This document shows, in pieces, positions 28,512-38,028 of a DNA stretch of 64,000 nucleotides. How positions within the stretch are numbered: the stretch's first letter is position 1; every line of letters starts with the position of its first letter. The notes under the pieces are model-generated. The model worked only from the letters and a program-made list of their open reading frames with translations. It was not told the origin of the DNA and did not search any database. Location of the stretch: NCBI GenBank assembly GCA_001274695.2, contig LARU01000002.1:930001-994000 (forward strand), written 5' to 3'. The position numbers were made by a program, and so were the translations under genes. The DNA is from Azoarcus sp. PA01. Its GTDB lineage: Bacteria; Pseudomonadota; Gammaproteobacteria; Burkholderiales; Rhodocyclaceae.

Positions 28512-29045
28512 ATGTCCTCCGATGCCCTGCCGATCGCCGCGATCCTCTACACCCCTGCCGATCACATCGAGCCGGTGCTGATCGAAGCCGCACGGCGGCT
28601 GGCACAACAGGGCGTGCGGCTCGGCGGCGTGCTGCAGCACGACATCCCGACGACGACCGAGGATCCGTGCGGCATGGAGCTCGAAGACCTGTCGGGCGGC
28701 GAACGGTTTGCACTGTCGCAGGATCTGGGCAGCGGTTCGGAGGCGTGCCGGCTCGATCCGGATGCGCTCGCGCATGCCGCGATGGCGGTGCGCAATGCGC
28801 TCGAACAGGGTGCGACGCTGGTGTTCATCAACAAGTTCGGCGCGCAGGAGGCCTGCGGCTCGGGCCTGCGCGCCGAGATGGCGATGGCGGTCGCGTCCGG
28901 CGTTCCCGTCGTCACTGCCGTCGGCGAGCGCTTCCTCGACGAATGGCAACGCTTCACCGGCGGCGGTTCGACGCTGCTCGCGCCCGACGTCGGGGCGATC
29001 CTCGAATGGTGGGACACCGTGCGCGACGCGGCGCAGCCGGCGTGA
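28512..29045 (+). CDS. DUF2478 protein
   Basis: This protein of about 177 residues matches the DUF2478 style: [66 protein letters not shown] and [19 protein letters not shown]2478 proteins are often linked to molybdate or metal-related loci as putative nucleotide-binding proteins, but no activity is assigned. The start ATG 28512 fits the family N-terminus although no clear ribosome site is seen; the frame is open upstream to 28368. The YkgJ-like gene follows within about 90 bases. Confidence 0.8.
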   Translation: MSSDALPIAAILYTPADHIEPVLIEAARRLAQQGVRLGGVLQHDIPTTTEDPCGMELEDLSGGERFALSQDLGSGSEACRLDPDALAHAAMAVRNALEQGATLVFINKFGAQEACGSGLRAEMAMAVASGVPVVTAVGERFLDEWQRFTGGGSTLLAPDVGAILEWWDTVRDAAQPA

Positions 29046-29133
29046 CCCTGCGCGGTCGGAGTCGGGGACCACGATTGCAGCGCCCGCTTCGGCTGCGACG
29101 CCGGTGACGACCCGCGCTGGCGGCTCGCGCGCG

Positions 29134-29388
29134 ATGCAATGCCGGCCAGGCTGCGGCGCGTGCTGCATCGCGCCGTCGATCTCGTCGCCGATTCCCGGAA
29201 TGCCGAACGGCAAGGCGGCGGGGGTGCGGTGTGTTCAGCTCACTGCGACGAACCGTTGCGCGATATTCGGCCGACCGGAACGCCCGGCCTGCTGCGCCGG
29301 GCTCATGCCCGCCGCCGAGATGTGCGGACACTCCGGCGCGGAGGCGCTGCGCTGGCTCGCGAAACTGGAGGCGGCGACGAGCCCGTAG
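29134..29388 (+). CDS. YkgJ-family cysteine-cluster protein
   Basis: This small protein of 84 residues has the UPF0153/YkgJ Cys pattern: [13 protein letters not shown] near the N-terminus, then [14 protein letters not shown] and PACCAGLMP. Eight or more Cys suggest binding of zinc or an iron-sulfur cluster. The family includes a lysine demethylase-like domain in other organisms, but the substrate is unknown here. A GTG at 29104 in the same frame could extend it by ten residues. It lies just after the DUF2478 gene and converges on the PhoX-like gene. Confidence 0.8.
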   Translation: MQCRPGCGACCIAPSISSPIPGMPNGKAAGVRCVQLTATNRCAIFGRPERPACCAGLMPAAEMCGHSGAEALRWLAKLEAATSP

Positions 29389-29476
29389 CGTCTCGCCGTC
29401 CGCGGCGCGCTTCTCCGGAAAAACGCGGCCTGCGCCGTGCTCCTTCCCGCTCGTCGCAGAAGAGCCGGTCGCCGCG

Positions 29477-31675
29477 TCAGATGCCGATCTGGCCACCGTC
29501 CTCGCGCGTGATCACGATCGTCGCCGAGCGCGGCCGCGCACGGCCGCCGTCCGGCCAGTGGCTGCCGAAGCGAGCTGTCGCATAGTCCGGCCGCGTGGCC
29601 TCGCCCGGGTGCTGGATGTTGATGAACAGCGCCCGTCCGTCCGGCGTCTCGGCGAGCCCGGTGATCTCGCACTCCTTCGGCCCGACGAGGAAGCGGCGCA
29701 GGTTCTCCTCGCCGAGCTGCGCGCCGACGTGCGTGTTGACGGCCATGCTCGAAACGCCGTCGCTGCTGACGATCGTGCGCGGCCCGCCGTCGCCGACCTT
29801 TCCCGGCACTGCGGCGAGCAGCATGCAGTTCGTGACGTCCGTGTAAGCACGGTCGTCGGTCTCGATCCACAGCACGCCGGTCGCCGGGCTGAACCACAGG
29901 CCGTCGGGGCTCGAGAAGTCGTTCGCGTCGGTCAGTCCGGAGATGTTCACCGCCTTCGCGTCCGCGCTCGCCCGCGCGCCGAACAGGAACACGTCCCACG
30001 TGAAGCGCGTCGCCCCCGCGTCGCCACCCGCTTCGGCGAAGCGGATGACATGACCGTTGGGATTGCCGCGCTGGTCCTGGCCGGTCGTCTTCCGGTCGTT
30101 GTAGAAGCGCGGATTCGCGGCATCGAGCTCGGCGAGCGGGCGGCTCGATGCGTTCGCGTTCGTCAGTGAAACATAGACTTCGCCATTCGCCGGATTCACC
30201 GCCGCCCACTCGGGCCGGTCCATTTTCGTCGCGCCGGCGGCATCCGCCGCGAGCTGCGCGTGGACGACGACGTCGGCCTGGTCGGCGAACGGATACGCAG
30301 CATTCGCCGCCGTGACGTTGCCGACGCCAAAGCGCAGCTCGATCCATTTGCCACTGCCGTCGGCATCGAAGCGCGCGACATAGAGCCGGCCGTCGTCGAG
30401 GTACTTGTCCCCCGCGACGAGCCCGCCGTCCGCATCCGCGGGGTTCCACGGCTGGTTCGACACGTACTTGTAGATGTACTCGTCGCGCGAATCGCAGCCC
30501 ATGTACCACACGAGCGGCGCGCCCGCGCGCACCGGTCCGAGCCACGCGCCTTCGTGCGCGAAACGCCCCAGCGCGGTGCGCTTCTTCGGCGTCGAGGCCG
30601 GCGCGAACGGGTCGATCTCGACGACCCAGCCATACGTGTTCGCGGCGTTGCGATAGTCGTCGCTGCCGTAGGCGGATGCGCCGAGCTTCATCGCGTTCCA
30701 GCGGCCGTAGAGCTCGTCGGGCGTGTCCGGCGTCACCGTCGCCCACAGCTCGCGTCCGTTGCCGCGCACGCGGTAGCGCGCAAACGCGGCGAGCTCCTTC
30801 GCGCTGCGACGAGGGTCGTCGACCGCCGCGATGCGGCGGAAGTAGCCCGCCCAGTGCTCCTCGCACGTCAGGTACGTGCCCCACGGCGTGTGCCCGCTCG
30901 CGCAGTTGTTGACCGTGCCGCGCGTGCGGCTGCCGTCCGGCGCGTATTTCGTGACCAGGTAGCGCGTCTTCGCCGCCGGCCCGGCAAGCGCCATATCCGT
31001 CAAGGTGTGGATGCGGCGGTTGAAGCGCGAGCTGCGCTCGTAGCGCCATTTCCCGCCCCCTTCGACGGTCTCGACCGTCTCGACGATCGTGACGCCGTGC
31101 GCGTAGAACTCGCGCAGCACTTCGCCGGCGTCGGTGCGCACGCCGTCGGCAACGGTCCGGCCGCGCGGGTGCAGATATTCCGGCGTGATCGCTTCGTGGT
31201 TCATGCACAGCAGCCCGCGCCGCGACGCGCTCCGGAGGTGCCGGCCGTTTTCGCCGAGCCCGAAGTAATGCATGCCGTCGTGGTGATCGCCGGCGCGCAG
31301 CGCGAAACTCGCGGGGTCGTCCTCGCCGTTGTTCAGGTACTCGCCGACGCTCGCCGCGATCGGGTCGCCGACGCGAAACAGCACGCTGCAGCGGTAGCCG
31401 TCGGGCAGCACGACGGCATCGTCGAGGCTTTTTGCGACCGGCGTGAAACCGAGCCGCGGCGCGCGGCGACCGGCAGCGGCCGCCTCGGGGACGGCGGGCG
31501 CCGCGAAAGCGCTCGGCACGCCGGCTCCGGTCAGCGTCAGCGCCGCAGCGCCGAGCGTCCCGCCGAGCAGCTGGCGACGCGACAACCGCGCGTGCAGCAC
31601 GGCTTCGAAGCGGGTGTTCCCGGAGGTGTTCGTCGATGCGTCGTCGCGGGACGGGGACAGGCGGGAGTCGGTCAT
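29477..31675 (-). CDS. PhoX-family (DUF839) Tat-exported phosphatase-like protein
   Basis: This 732-residue protein has an N-terminal Tat signal (SRRQLLGGTLGAAALTLTGAG) and a beta-propeller PhoX domain. Landmarks are LCMNHEAITPEYL, TVNNCASGHTPWGTYLTCEEHW, YMGCDSRDEYIYKYVSNQPW and SPDGLWFSPATGVLWIETDD. PhoX enzymes are Ca/Fe-dependent periplasmic phosphatases; the domain alone does not prove phosphatase activity. The start is ATG 31675, with AGAGGATTCCACG upstream, which places the Tat motif at about residue 33. It is divergent from uppP. Confidence 0.92.
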   Translation of the reverse strand: MTDSRLSPSRDDASTNTSGNTRFEAVLHARLSRRQLLGGTLGAAALTLTGAGVPSAFAAPAVPEAAAAGRRAPRLGFTPVAKSLDDAVVLPDGYRCSVLFRVGDPIAASVGEYLNNGEDDPASFALRAGDHHDGMHYFGLGENGRHLRSASRRGLLCMNHEAITPEYLHPRGRTVADGVRTDAGEVLREFYAHGVTIVETVETVEGGGKWRYERSSRFNRRIHTLTDMALAGPAAKTRYLVTKYAPDGSRTRGTVNNCASGHTPWGTYLTCEEHWAGYFRRIAAVDDPRRSAKELAAFARYRVRGNGRELWATVTPDTPDELYGRWNAMKLGASAYGSDDYRNAANTYGWVVEIDPFAPASTPKKRTALGRFAHEGAWLGPVRAGAPLVWYMGCDSRDEYIYKYVSNQPWNPADADGGLVAGDKYLDDGRLYVARFDADGSGKWIELRFGVGNVTAANAAYPFADQADVVVHAQLAADAAGATKMDRPEWAAVNPANGEVYVSLTNANASSRPLAELDAANPRFYNDRKTTGQDQRGNPNGHVIRFAEAGGDAGATRFTWDVFLFGARASADAKAVNISGLTDANDFSSPDGLWFSPATGVLWIETDDRAYTDVTNCMLLAAVPGKVGDGGPRTIVSSDGVSSMAVNTHVGAQLGEENLRRFLVGPKECEITGLAETPDGRALFINIQHPGEATRPDYATARFGSHWPDGGRARPRSATIVITREDGGQIGI

Positions 31676-31833
31676 CGTGGAATCCTCTGCAGCGTTTCGG
31701 GTGCGGGAGCCGCTCCCGCACGGTATCCGGCAATTGCTGGAGCTGCATGACAACGCAACGCCCGTTCCCCGCCGTGCCGGAGCGACAGCGCCCGTTTATA
31801 GATCATTTCGCTGCCCCGCCACAATCCGCTCCG

Positions 31834-31839
31834 TATAAT
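31834..31839 (+). promoter_or_regulatory. TATAAT -10 candidate for uppP
   Basis: A perfect TATAAT lies 30 bases before the uppP ATG. The bases about 17 upstream (CTGCCC) are a poor -35. Confidence 0.4.
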
Positions 31840-31868
31840 CCCGCCTTCGCACGCCCAAGGACTCCGGC

Positions 31869-32693
31869 ATGGATCTTCCCCTCCTCGTTATCGCGCTCAT
31901 TCTCGGCATCGTCGAGGGACTGACCGAATTCCTGCCGATCTCCTCCACCGGCCACCTGATCATCATCGGCGACCTGCTCGGCTACAACGACGCGACGAGC
32001 AAGGTGTTCAAGATCGTCATCCAGTTCGCCGCGATCCTCGCCGTATGCTGGGATTATCGCGAACGGCTGGTGCGCGTCGCGGCCGGGGTCGGCACCGAGC
32101 CCGCCGCGCAGCGCTTCATCGGTTTGCTGTTCATCGGCTTCCTGCCGGCGGCGGTGCTCGGCCTGATGTTCCATTCGACGATCAAGGGCCTGCTGTTCAA
32201 CCCGCTGACCGTCGCGACGGCGCTCGTCGTCGGCGGCCTGCTGATCCTCTGGATCGAGCGCCGTGCGTACCATCCGCGCATCAACACGATCGACGAGATG
32301 CGCTGGCCCGATGCGCTGAAAGTGGGATTCGCGCAGGCCGCGGCGATGATTCCGGGCACGTCGCGGTCCGGGGCAACGATCCTCGGCGGGCTGGTGTTCG
32401 GGCTGTCGCGCAAGGCCGCGGCGGAATTCTCGTTCTTCCTCTCGATTCCGACCATGTTCGCGGCGACCGTCTACGACCTGTACAAGAACCGCGAGCTGCT
32501 CGACATGGCCGACCTGCCGGTGTTCGCGGTCGGCTTCGTCGCGTCCTTCTTCGCAGCGATGTTCGCCGTCAAAGCTTTCATCCACTTCATCTCGAACCAC
32601 ACGTTCGTCGCTTTCGCGTGGTATCGCATCGCGTTCGGGCTCGTGGTGCTCGCGACGTGGCAGCTGGGGCTCGTCGAGTGGAGTGAGTTCTAG
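31869..32693 (+). CDS. uppP: Undecaprenyl-diphosphatase
   Basis: This 274-residue polytopic inner-membrane protein recycles undecaprenyl pyrophosphate to the phosphate carrier for peptidoglycan synthesis. The two active-site signatures are intact: [15 protein letters not shown] near residue 17 and [15 protein letters not shown] near 160. About eight hydrophobic helices are visible and the length is normal. A 16-base palindrome follows the stop at once. Confidence 0.97.
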   Translation: MDLPLLVIALILGIVEGLTEFLPISSTGHLIIIGDLLGYNDATSKVFKIVIQFAAILAVCWDYRERLVRVAAGVGTEPAAQRFIGLLFIGFLPAAVLGLMFHSTIKGLLFNPLTVATALVVGGLLILWIERRAYHPRINTIDEMRWPDALKVGFAQAAAMIPGTSRSGATILGGLVFGLSRKAAAEFSFFLSIPTMFAATVYDLYKNRELLDMADLPVFAVGFVASFFAAMFAVKAFIHFISNHTFVAFAWYRIAFGLVVLATWQLGLVEWSEF

Positions 32694-32708
32694 CGGGCTG
32701 CAGCCCGC
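32693..32708. terminator. Perfect palindrome after uppP
   Basis: GCGGGCTGCAGCCCGC begins at the uppP stop. It may act as a weak hairpin terminator or mRNA 3' end; no T-run follows. Confidence 0.35.
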
Positions 32709-32754
32709 CGCGCGCGGCTAGACTGTCGCTTTCCGGCCGTCCCGAGAGGCTCCG

Positions 32755-33339
32755 ATGATCATCTACCTGCACGGTTTCCGCTCCGCTCCGGCGTCGATCA
32801 AGGCGCAAGCGCTGCAGCGCCACATGGCGGCGAAAGGATTGGCGCACGCGTTCTGGTGCGAACAGCTGCCGGTGTCGCCGCACGCGGCGATCGCGCTGGT
32901 CGAGGCGCAGATCGCTAACTGCCGCCGTGAACGGCCGGAGCTTCGCCCGACGCTGGTCGGCAGCTCGCTCGGCGGCTTCTACGCGACCTGGCTCGCCGAA
33001 AGGCACGGGCTCGCGGCGGCGCTCGTGAACCCGGCCGTCGTCGCGCCGCTGTCGCTCGAAGTGTGGATCGGCCCGCAGACGAATCTTTACACCGGCGAGC
33101 GCTTCGACTTCACGGCGCAGCACATCGACGAGCTGCGCGCGCTCGACATCGCCGCGATCACGCAGCCCGAACGCTACTGGCTGCTCGCCGAGACCGGCGA
33201 CGAAGTGCTCGACTACCGTGACGCGGTGACGAAATACGCCGGCGCGCGGCAGACCGTGCTCGCCGGCGGCGACCACGGCTTCTCGCGCTGGAACGATTAT
33301 CTCGACGCGCTGCTCGAGTTTGCGGGACTGCCATCATGA
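32755..33339 (+). CDS. YqiA/YcfP-type alpha/beta-hydrolase (esterase)
   Basis: This 194-residue small hydrolase has IIYLHGFRSAPASIKAQ near the N-terminus, the nucleophile elbow LVGSSLGGFYATWLAER with catalytic Ser at about residue 76, a late Asp (TGDEVLDYRDA) and the His in AGGDHGFSRW. The family hydrolyses short acyl or CoA esters in vitro; the natural substrate is unknown. The ATG follows CCCGAGAGGCTCCG. It overlaps the methyltransferase start by four bases. Confidence 0.92.
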   Translation: MIIYLHGFRSAPASIKAQALQRHMAAKGLAHAFWCEQLPVSPHAAIALVEAQIANCRRERPELRPTLVGSSLGGFYATWLAERHGLAAALVNPAVVAPLSLEVWIGPQTNLYTGERFDFTAQHIDELRALDIAAITQPERYWLLAETGDEVLDYRDAVTKYAGARQTVLAGGDHGFSRWNDYLDALLEFAGLPS

Positions 33340-34247
33340 CCGGGCCCGATTTCGACGCGCGCCGCTTCAAGTCGATCGAGCGGGCCGGCTTCAACCGCAT
33401 CGCCGCCCGCTACGCCGACGGCGCCCACCTGCGCGCGGACCTCGCCGACGCGCTGCTCGGCGCAGCACGGCTCGCGCCGGGCCGGCTCGTGCTCGACCTC
33501 GCGAGCGGCCCCGGCCTGCTCGCCCGCGCCGCCGCCCGCCAGGTGCAGCCGGGCGGCTGGGTGCTCGCGAGCGACATCGCCGAGGAGATGCTCGCCGAAG
33601 GCGCGCGGCGCACGCGCGGCGAAACTGCCGCCGCTGCGCTGCCCGCCAGCATGCCGGCGCTTTCGTTCGCTGCCGCCGACGCCGAACACCTGTGCCTGCC
33701 GGACGCGAGCTTCGACTGCGTGCTCGCCGGCCTCGCGCTGTTCATGTTCCCGCACCCGGAGCGGGCGCTCGCCGAGATGCATCGCGTGCTGCGCGCGGGA
33801 GGCCGCATCGCGCTGTCGACGTGGGGCGCGCGCGACGACGTCCCGCTGATCGGCTGTGCCCAGGACTGCATTGCCCGCCTGCTGCCGGCGCCGAAAGTCG
33901 CACGCCCGTCGGTGTTCCGCTTCGGCGACGCAGCGGTGCTCGAAGCGGCGCTCGAAGCGGCCGGGTTCGTCGACGTGCATATCGAGCCTTGCCGCTTCAC
34001 GTGCCATTTCGCCGACGCCGCGGCGTACTGGCAGGCTTTCCTCGACCTCGCCGGCGGCGCTGCCGAGGCGCTCGCGCGCCTGCCGCAGACCGTGCAGCAC
34101 GCGTTGCGCGACGCGGTCGCTGCCGAGCTCGACGCGCATCGCAGCACCGGCGGCAGCGGATATTCGCTCGGCGCGCTCGCGCTCGTCGCGACCGCGCAGC
34201 GCCCGGCGGAAGGAACCCTCGGCCGGCAAGGGGCGACCAACCGGTGA
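33336..34247 (+). CDS. Class I SAM-dependent methyltransferase
   Basis: This 303-residue protein has SAM-binding motif I (VLDLASGPGLLARAAARQV), SDIAEEMLAEGAR, AADAEHLCLPDASFDCVLAGL and MHRVLRAGGRIALSTW. It resembles UbiE/COQ5-like small-molecule methyltransferases. The substrate cannot be inferred. It overlaps the esterase stop by four bases (ATGA), so the two are coupled. The next gene starts 90 bases later. Confidence 0.9.
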   Translation: MTGPDFDARRFKSIERAGFNRIAARYADGAHLRADLADALLGAARLAPGRLVLDLASGPGLLARAAARQVQPGGWVLASDIAEEMLAEGARRTRGETAAAALPASMPALSFAAADAEHLCLPDASFDCVLAGLALFMFPHPERALAEMHRVLRAGGRIALSTWGARDDVPLIGCAQDCIARLLPAPKVARPSVFRFGDAAVLEAALEAAGFVDVHIEPCRFTCHFADAAAYWQAFLDLAGGAAEALARLPQTVQHALRDAVAAELDAHRSTGGSGYSLGALALVATAQRPAEGTLGRQGATNR

Positions 34248-34337
34248 CGACGCTCGCGCGCATCCTGGCCGGGACTTCGAGCCCGCTGCGAGCGAATCCT
34301 TTAAACTGTCGGGCTTGCTCATTGATGGCGGTAGCCG

Positions 34338-36245
34338 ATGTTTGTGCTGTTCGAAGAGGACGGGGCCTTCAAGGCCGGGACGGTTCTCGCTGATAACGAC
34401 TCCTCGCTGCAGGTGGAGACTTCTCACGGCAAACGCGTGAAGCTGAAAAGCAGCCACGTGCTGCTGCAGTTCCGCGAGCCCGCGCCGGGCGAACTGCTCG
34501 AACGCGCCGCGGCCGGCGCCGAGGAACTGGACACCGGTTTCCTGTGGGAAGTGTGCGGCGCCGACGAGTTCGGCTTCCAGGACTTCGCCGCCGAGTACCA
34601 CGGCCACGCGCCGAACGCCGTCGAAGCTGCCGCGGTGCTGCTGCGCCTGCACTCGGCGCCGATCTATTTCCACCGCAAGGGGCGCGGGCGTTTCCGCAAG
34701 GCCCCTGCCGAGATCCTGCAGGCGGCGCTCGCCGGACTCGAAAAAAAGCGCCAGCAGGCCGAAGCGATCGAGCGCATGCGCAGCGAACTCGTCGCCGGAC
34801 GCCTGCCGGCGGAACTCGCCGGCATGCTGCCGCAGCTGCTGTACCGCCCGGACCGCAACCGCATCGAGACCAAGGCGTTCGAGGCGGCCTGCGTCGACGC
34901 CGGCCTGTCGGCGCCGCGGCTGCTGCTCAAGTGCGGCGCGCTCGCGTCGAGCTACGATTTTCATTACAACCGCTTCCTGTTCGAATATTTCGAGGACGGC
35001 GTCGCGTTCCCGCCTTTCGAGCCGCCGCACGATCCGGCCGAACTGCCGCGTGCCGACGTCGCCGCGTTCTCGATCGACGACGCGACGACGACCGAGATCG
35101 ACGACGCGTTCTCGGTCACCGCCCGCGAAGGCGGCGGCTGGCGCATCGGCATCCACATCGCCGCGCCGGCGCTCGGCTTCGCGCGCGGCTCGTCGCTCGA
35201 CGCGATCGCGCGGCGCCGGCTGTCGACGGTGTATATGCCGGGCAACAAGATCACGATGCTGCCGGACGCGGTCGTCGAAGCGTTCACGCTCGCTGCCGGG
35301 CGCGACTGTCCGGCAGTGTCGCTGTACCTCGACGTCACTGCGGCGCTGGCGATCGTCGGCCACGAGAGCCGCGTCGAGCGCGTGCCGATCGTCGCGAACC
35401 TGCGCCACCACGACATCGAGCCGCTGTTCAACGAGCAGGTATTGCACGAGCAGGACGGCCCCGACTTCGAGTGGAAGCGCGAACTCACTTTGCTGTGGGA
35501 CCTCGCGACGGTGCTCGAAGCCGGCCGCGGCAAAGCCGAATCGAACCAGAACCAGATCGATTTCAACTTCTACGTCGACTGGCAGACCGAGACCGCCGAC
35601 GGCGCCGGCTACGTGACGATCACGCAGCGCCGGCGCGGTTCGCCGCTCGACAAGCTGGTCGCCGAGATGATGATCCTGGCGAACGCGACGTGGGGCAAGC
35701 TCCTCGACGAAGCCGGCGTGCCGGGCCTCTATCGCGCGCAGAGCGGTGGCAAGGTGCGCATGACGACCGTCGCCGCGCCGCACGACGGCCTCGGCGTCGA
35801 CTGCTACGCGTGGTCGAGTTCGCCACTGCGCCGCTACGTCGACATGATCAACCAGTGGCAGATCATCTCGGTGCTGCGCGACGAACCGCCCGCTTTCGCG
35901 CCGAAGTCCGCGGACCTGATGGCGGCGCTGCGCGACTTCGAACTGACTTACGCCGCATATGCCGATTTCCAGCGCCAGATGGAGCGCTACTGGTGCCTGC
36001 GCTGGCTGCGCCAGCAGCCCGGCATCGCGGTCGACGGCAAGGTGCTGCGCGACAACCTCGTGCGCCTCGAAACGATTCCGCTGCTGCTGAAAGTGCCGTC
36101 GCTGCCGGTGCAGCTGCCCGGCAGCCGCGTGCGCCTGACGATCGAGGACAGCGACGTGCTCGACGTCGATGTCCGCGCGCGCTACGTCGAGACGCTCGCC
36201 GAGCCGACTCCGGAAGAGGCCGCAGACGCCGCGCTGGAAAGCTGA
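34338..36245 (+). CDS. RNase II-type (RNB domain) exoribonuclease
   Basis: This 635-residue protein has an N-terminal domain followed by a catalytic RNB domain from about residue 235. The metal-binding Asp cluster is in FSIDDATTTEIDDAFSV, with IGIHIAAPAL, RRLSTVYMPGNKITMLP and YAWSSSPLRRYVDMINQ further on. A C-terminal RNA-binding domain is short. It degrades RNA 3' to 5'. This is the divergent proteobacterial RNase II group rather than RNase R, which is longer. The ATG follows GATGGCGGTAGCCG. Confidence 0.9.
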   Translation: MFVLFEEDGAFKAGTVLADNDSSLQVETSHGKRVKLKSSHVLLQFREPAPGELLERAAAGAEELDTGFLWEVCGADEFGFQDFAAEYHGHAPNAVEAAAVLLRLHSAPIYFHRKGRGRFRKAPAEILQAALAGLEKKRQQAEAIERMRSELVAGRLPAELAGMLPQLLYRPDRNRIETKAFEAACVDAGLSAPRLLLKCGALASSYDFHYNRFLFEYFEDGVAFPPFEPPHDPAELPRADVAAFSIDDATTTEIDDAFSVTAREGGGWRIGIHIAAPALGFARGSSLDAIARRRLSTVYMPGNKITMLPDAVVEAFTLAAGRDCPAVSLYLDVTAALAIVGHESRVERVPIVANLRHHDIEPLFNEQVLHEQDGPDFEWKRELTLLWDLATVLEAGRGKAESNQNQIDFNFYVDWQTETADGAGYVTITQRRRGSPLDKLVAEMMILANATWGKLLDEAGVPGLYRAQSGGKVRMTTVAAPHDGLGVDCYAWSSSPLRRYVDMINQWQIISVLRDEPPAFAPKSADLMAALRDFELTYAAYADFQRQMERYWCLRWLRQQPGIAVDGKVLRDNLVRLETIPLLLKVPSLPVQLPGSRVRLTIEDSDVLDVDVRARYVETLAEPTPEEAADAALES

Positions 36246-36257
36246 GCCGGGTGCGCA

Positions 36258-37192
36258 ATGTCGAGCCGCCCGACCCTGCGCCGATCGAAGCCCGCCGCGA
36301 GCGCCCTGCGCCCGCTGCGGGCGAAGCTGACTGGCGGCGCGGGACGAGACGCGCGCCGGCTGCAGCTGGCGCTCGCCGTGTCGGTAGTGCTGCATGCGCT
36401 GATCCTGAGCATCAGTTTCACACTCCCGGCGCGCCCGCCCAATCGCGACCCGGGGCTCGAAGTCGTCCTCGTCAATGCCCGCCACGCGCGCGCGCCCGAC
36501 AAGGCCGAAGCGCTTGCGCAGGCGAACGTCGACGGCGGCGGCAACAGCGACCGGCAAGTCAGGCCGAAGACGCCGCTGCCGGCACAGCAAGTCCGCCGCG
36601 ACGGCGACGCCCCCGTGGAGGCGAGAAAGCGCGTCGCGCCGCCCGCGCCGGTCGAGCGCCGCGTGCTGACGCAGCCGAAAGCCGCGACCGCCGTCGCCCG
36701 CCCCCGCCGCGCGCGAGGAGCGACGCGCCGCCGGCACCCGCCGTGACGCCGTCCGGGCTCGACCTGCTCAACAGCGCTGCCACCGTCGCCCGTCTCGAAG
36801 TCGAGATCGGCCGCCAGCTCGACGATTACGCCAAACGCCCGCGCAAGAAGTTCATCGGCGCGCGCACGAAGGAATACCGCTTCGCGCAGTACGTCGAGGA
36901 CTGGCGCCACAAGATCGAGCGCGTCGGCACGCTGAACTATCCGGAAGCGGCGCGCGGGCGGTTGTACGGGAGCCTGCTGCTGGTCGTCGCGATCCGTGCC
37001 GACGGCTCGATCGAGCGCGTCGAGATCCAGCGCTCGTCGGGCGAGCCGGTCCTCGACGAAGCGGCGAAGCGCATTGTCCGGCTCGCGGCGCCGTTCGCGC
37101 CTTTCCCCGGCGACATCCGCAGCGACACCGACATCCTCGAGATCGCCCGCACCTGGACTTTCACCAACGCCGACAAGGTAATCGCCCAGTGA
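36258..37192 (+). pseudogene. TonB-family protein interrupted by a frameshift
   Basis: The N-terminal frame (36258-36746) gives a basic cytoplasmic tip, a transmembrane helix (LQLALAVSVVLHALILSISF) and a Pro/Arg-rich linker, then runs out in ATRRRHPP. The TonB C-terminal domain is in another frame (about 36710-37192): LNYPEAARGRLYGSLLLVVA, GSIERVEIQRSSGEPVLDEA and the final ILEIARTWTF. Joining the frames near 36690-36720, in a run of C/G triplets, gives about 310 residues, normal for TonB energy transducers. It may be a true lesion or a base error. The stop overlaps the aroE GTG start. Confidence 0.75.
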
Positions 37193-38028
37193 CCATCGAC
37201 CGCTACGCCGTCATCGGCAACCCGATTTCCCACAGCCGCTCGCCGGCGATCCACGCCGAGTTCGCGCGGCAGACCGGGCAGCAGCTGTCGTACGAAGCGC
37301 TGCTCGCGCCGCTCGACGGCTTTCGCGACGCGGTCGAGCGCTTTCGCCGTGCCGGCGGCCGCGGCATGAACGTCACCGTGCCGTTCAAGCTCGAAGCGTT
37401 CGCGCTGGCCGACCGGTGCTCGCCGCGCGCGCGCGCCGCCGGCGCCGTCAATACGCTCGCGTTCGGCCCCGACGGCATTTTCGGCGACAACACCGACGGC
37501 GCGGGACTCCTCCGCGACATCGTCCACAACCTCGGTCGCCCGCTCGAAGGACAGCGCGTCCTGCTGCTCGGTGCCGGCGGCGCGGCGCGCGGCGCGCTGC
37601 TGCCGCTGCTCGCGGCGCGCCCGGCATCGCTGACGCTCGCGAACCGCAGCGTCGACAAGGCGCACGCGCTGGCTGCGGCGTTTCGCAACGACGCGCCGGA
37701 CGTCGCGCTCGACGCGTGCGGCTTCGGCGAGCTCGCCGGGCGGACGTTCGATGTCGTTATCAACGCGACCGCCGCGAGCCTCGCCAACACAGCGCCGCCG
37801 CTGCCACCCGGGCTGTACGCGCCGGGCGCGCTCGCGTACGACATGATGTACGGGCGCGGCGACACGCCTTTCCTCGCCGCCGCCCGCAACGACGGCGCGA
37901 CCCAGCGGGCCGACGGCCTGGGCATGCTCGTCGAGCAGGCAGCGGAGAGCTTCCTGCTGTGGCGCGGCGTAAGACCGGATACCGCGGCGGTGCTCGCCGC
38001 GCTGCGCCGCCAGCTTCTCGGCGGATGA
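37189..38028 (+). CDS. aroE: Shikimate dehydrogenase
   Basis: This 279-residue enzyme reduces 3-dehydroshikimate to shikimate with NADPH in aromatic amino acid synthesis. It shows the shikimate-binding GNPISHSRSPAIHAEFA, the catalytic Lys in NVTVPFKLEAF, NTDGAGL, the NADP motif LLGAGGAARGALLPL and NRSVDKA. The start is GTG 37189, overlapping the TonB-like stop by four bases. The stop overlaps the mtgA ATG. Confidence 0.97.
   Translation: MTIDRYAVIGNPISHSRSPAIHAEFARQTGQQLSYEALLAPLDGFRDAVERFRRAGGRGMNVTVPFKLEAFALADRCSPRARAAGAVNTLAFGPDGIFGDNTDGAGLLRDIVHNLGRPLEGQRVLLLGAGGAARGALLPLLAARPASLTLANRSVDKAHALAAAFRNDAPDVALDACGFGELAGRTFDVVINATAASLANTAPPLPPGLYAPGALAYDMMYGRGDTPFLAAARNDGATQRADGLGMLVEQAAESFLLWRGVRPDTAAVLAALRRQLLGG

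Noticed and set aside
33297..36737. Minus-strand open frame of 1146 codons opposite the methyltransferase and RNase genes
   Set aside because: Antisense to three well-supported genes; composition is typical of mirrored GC-rich codons.
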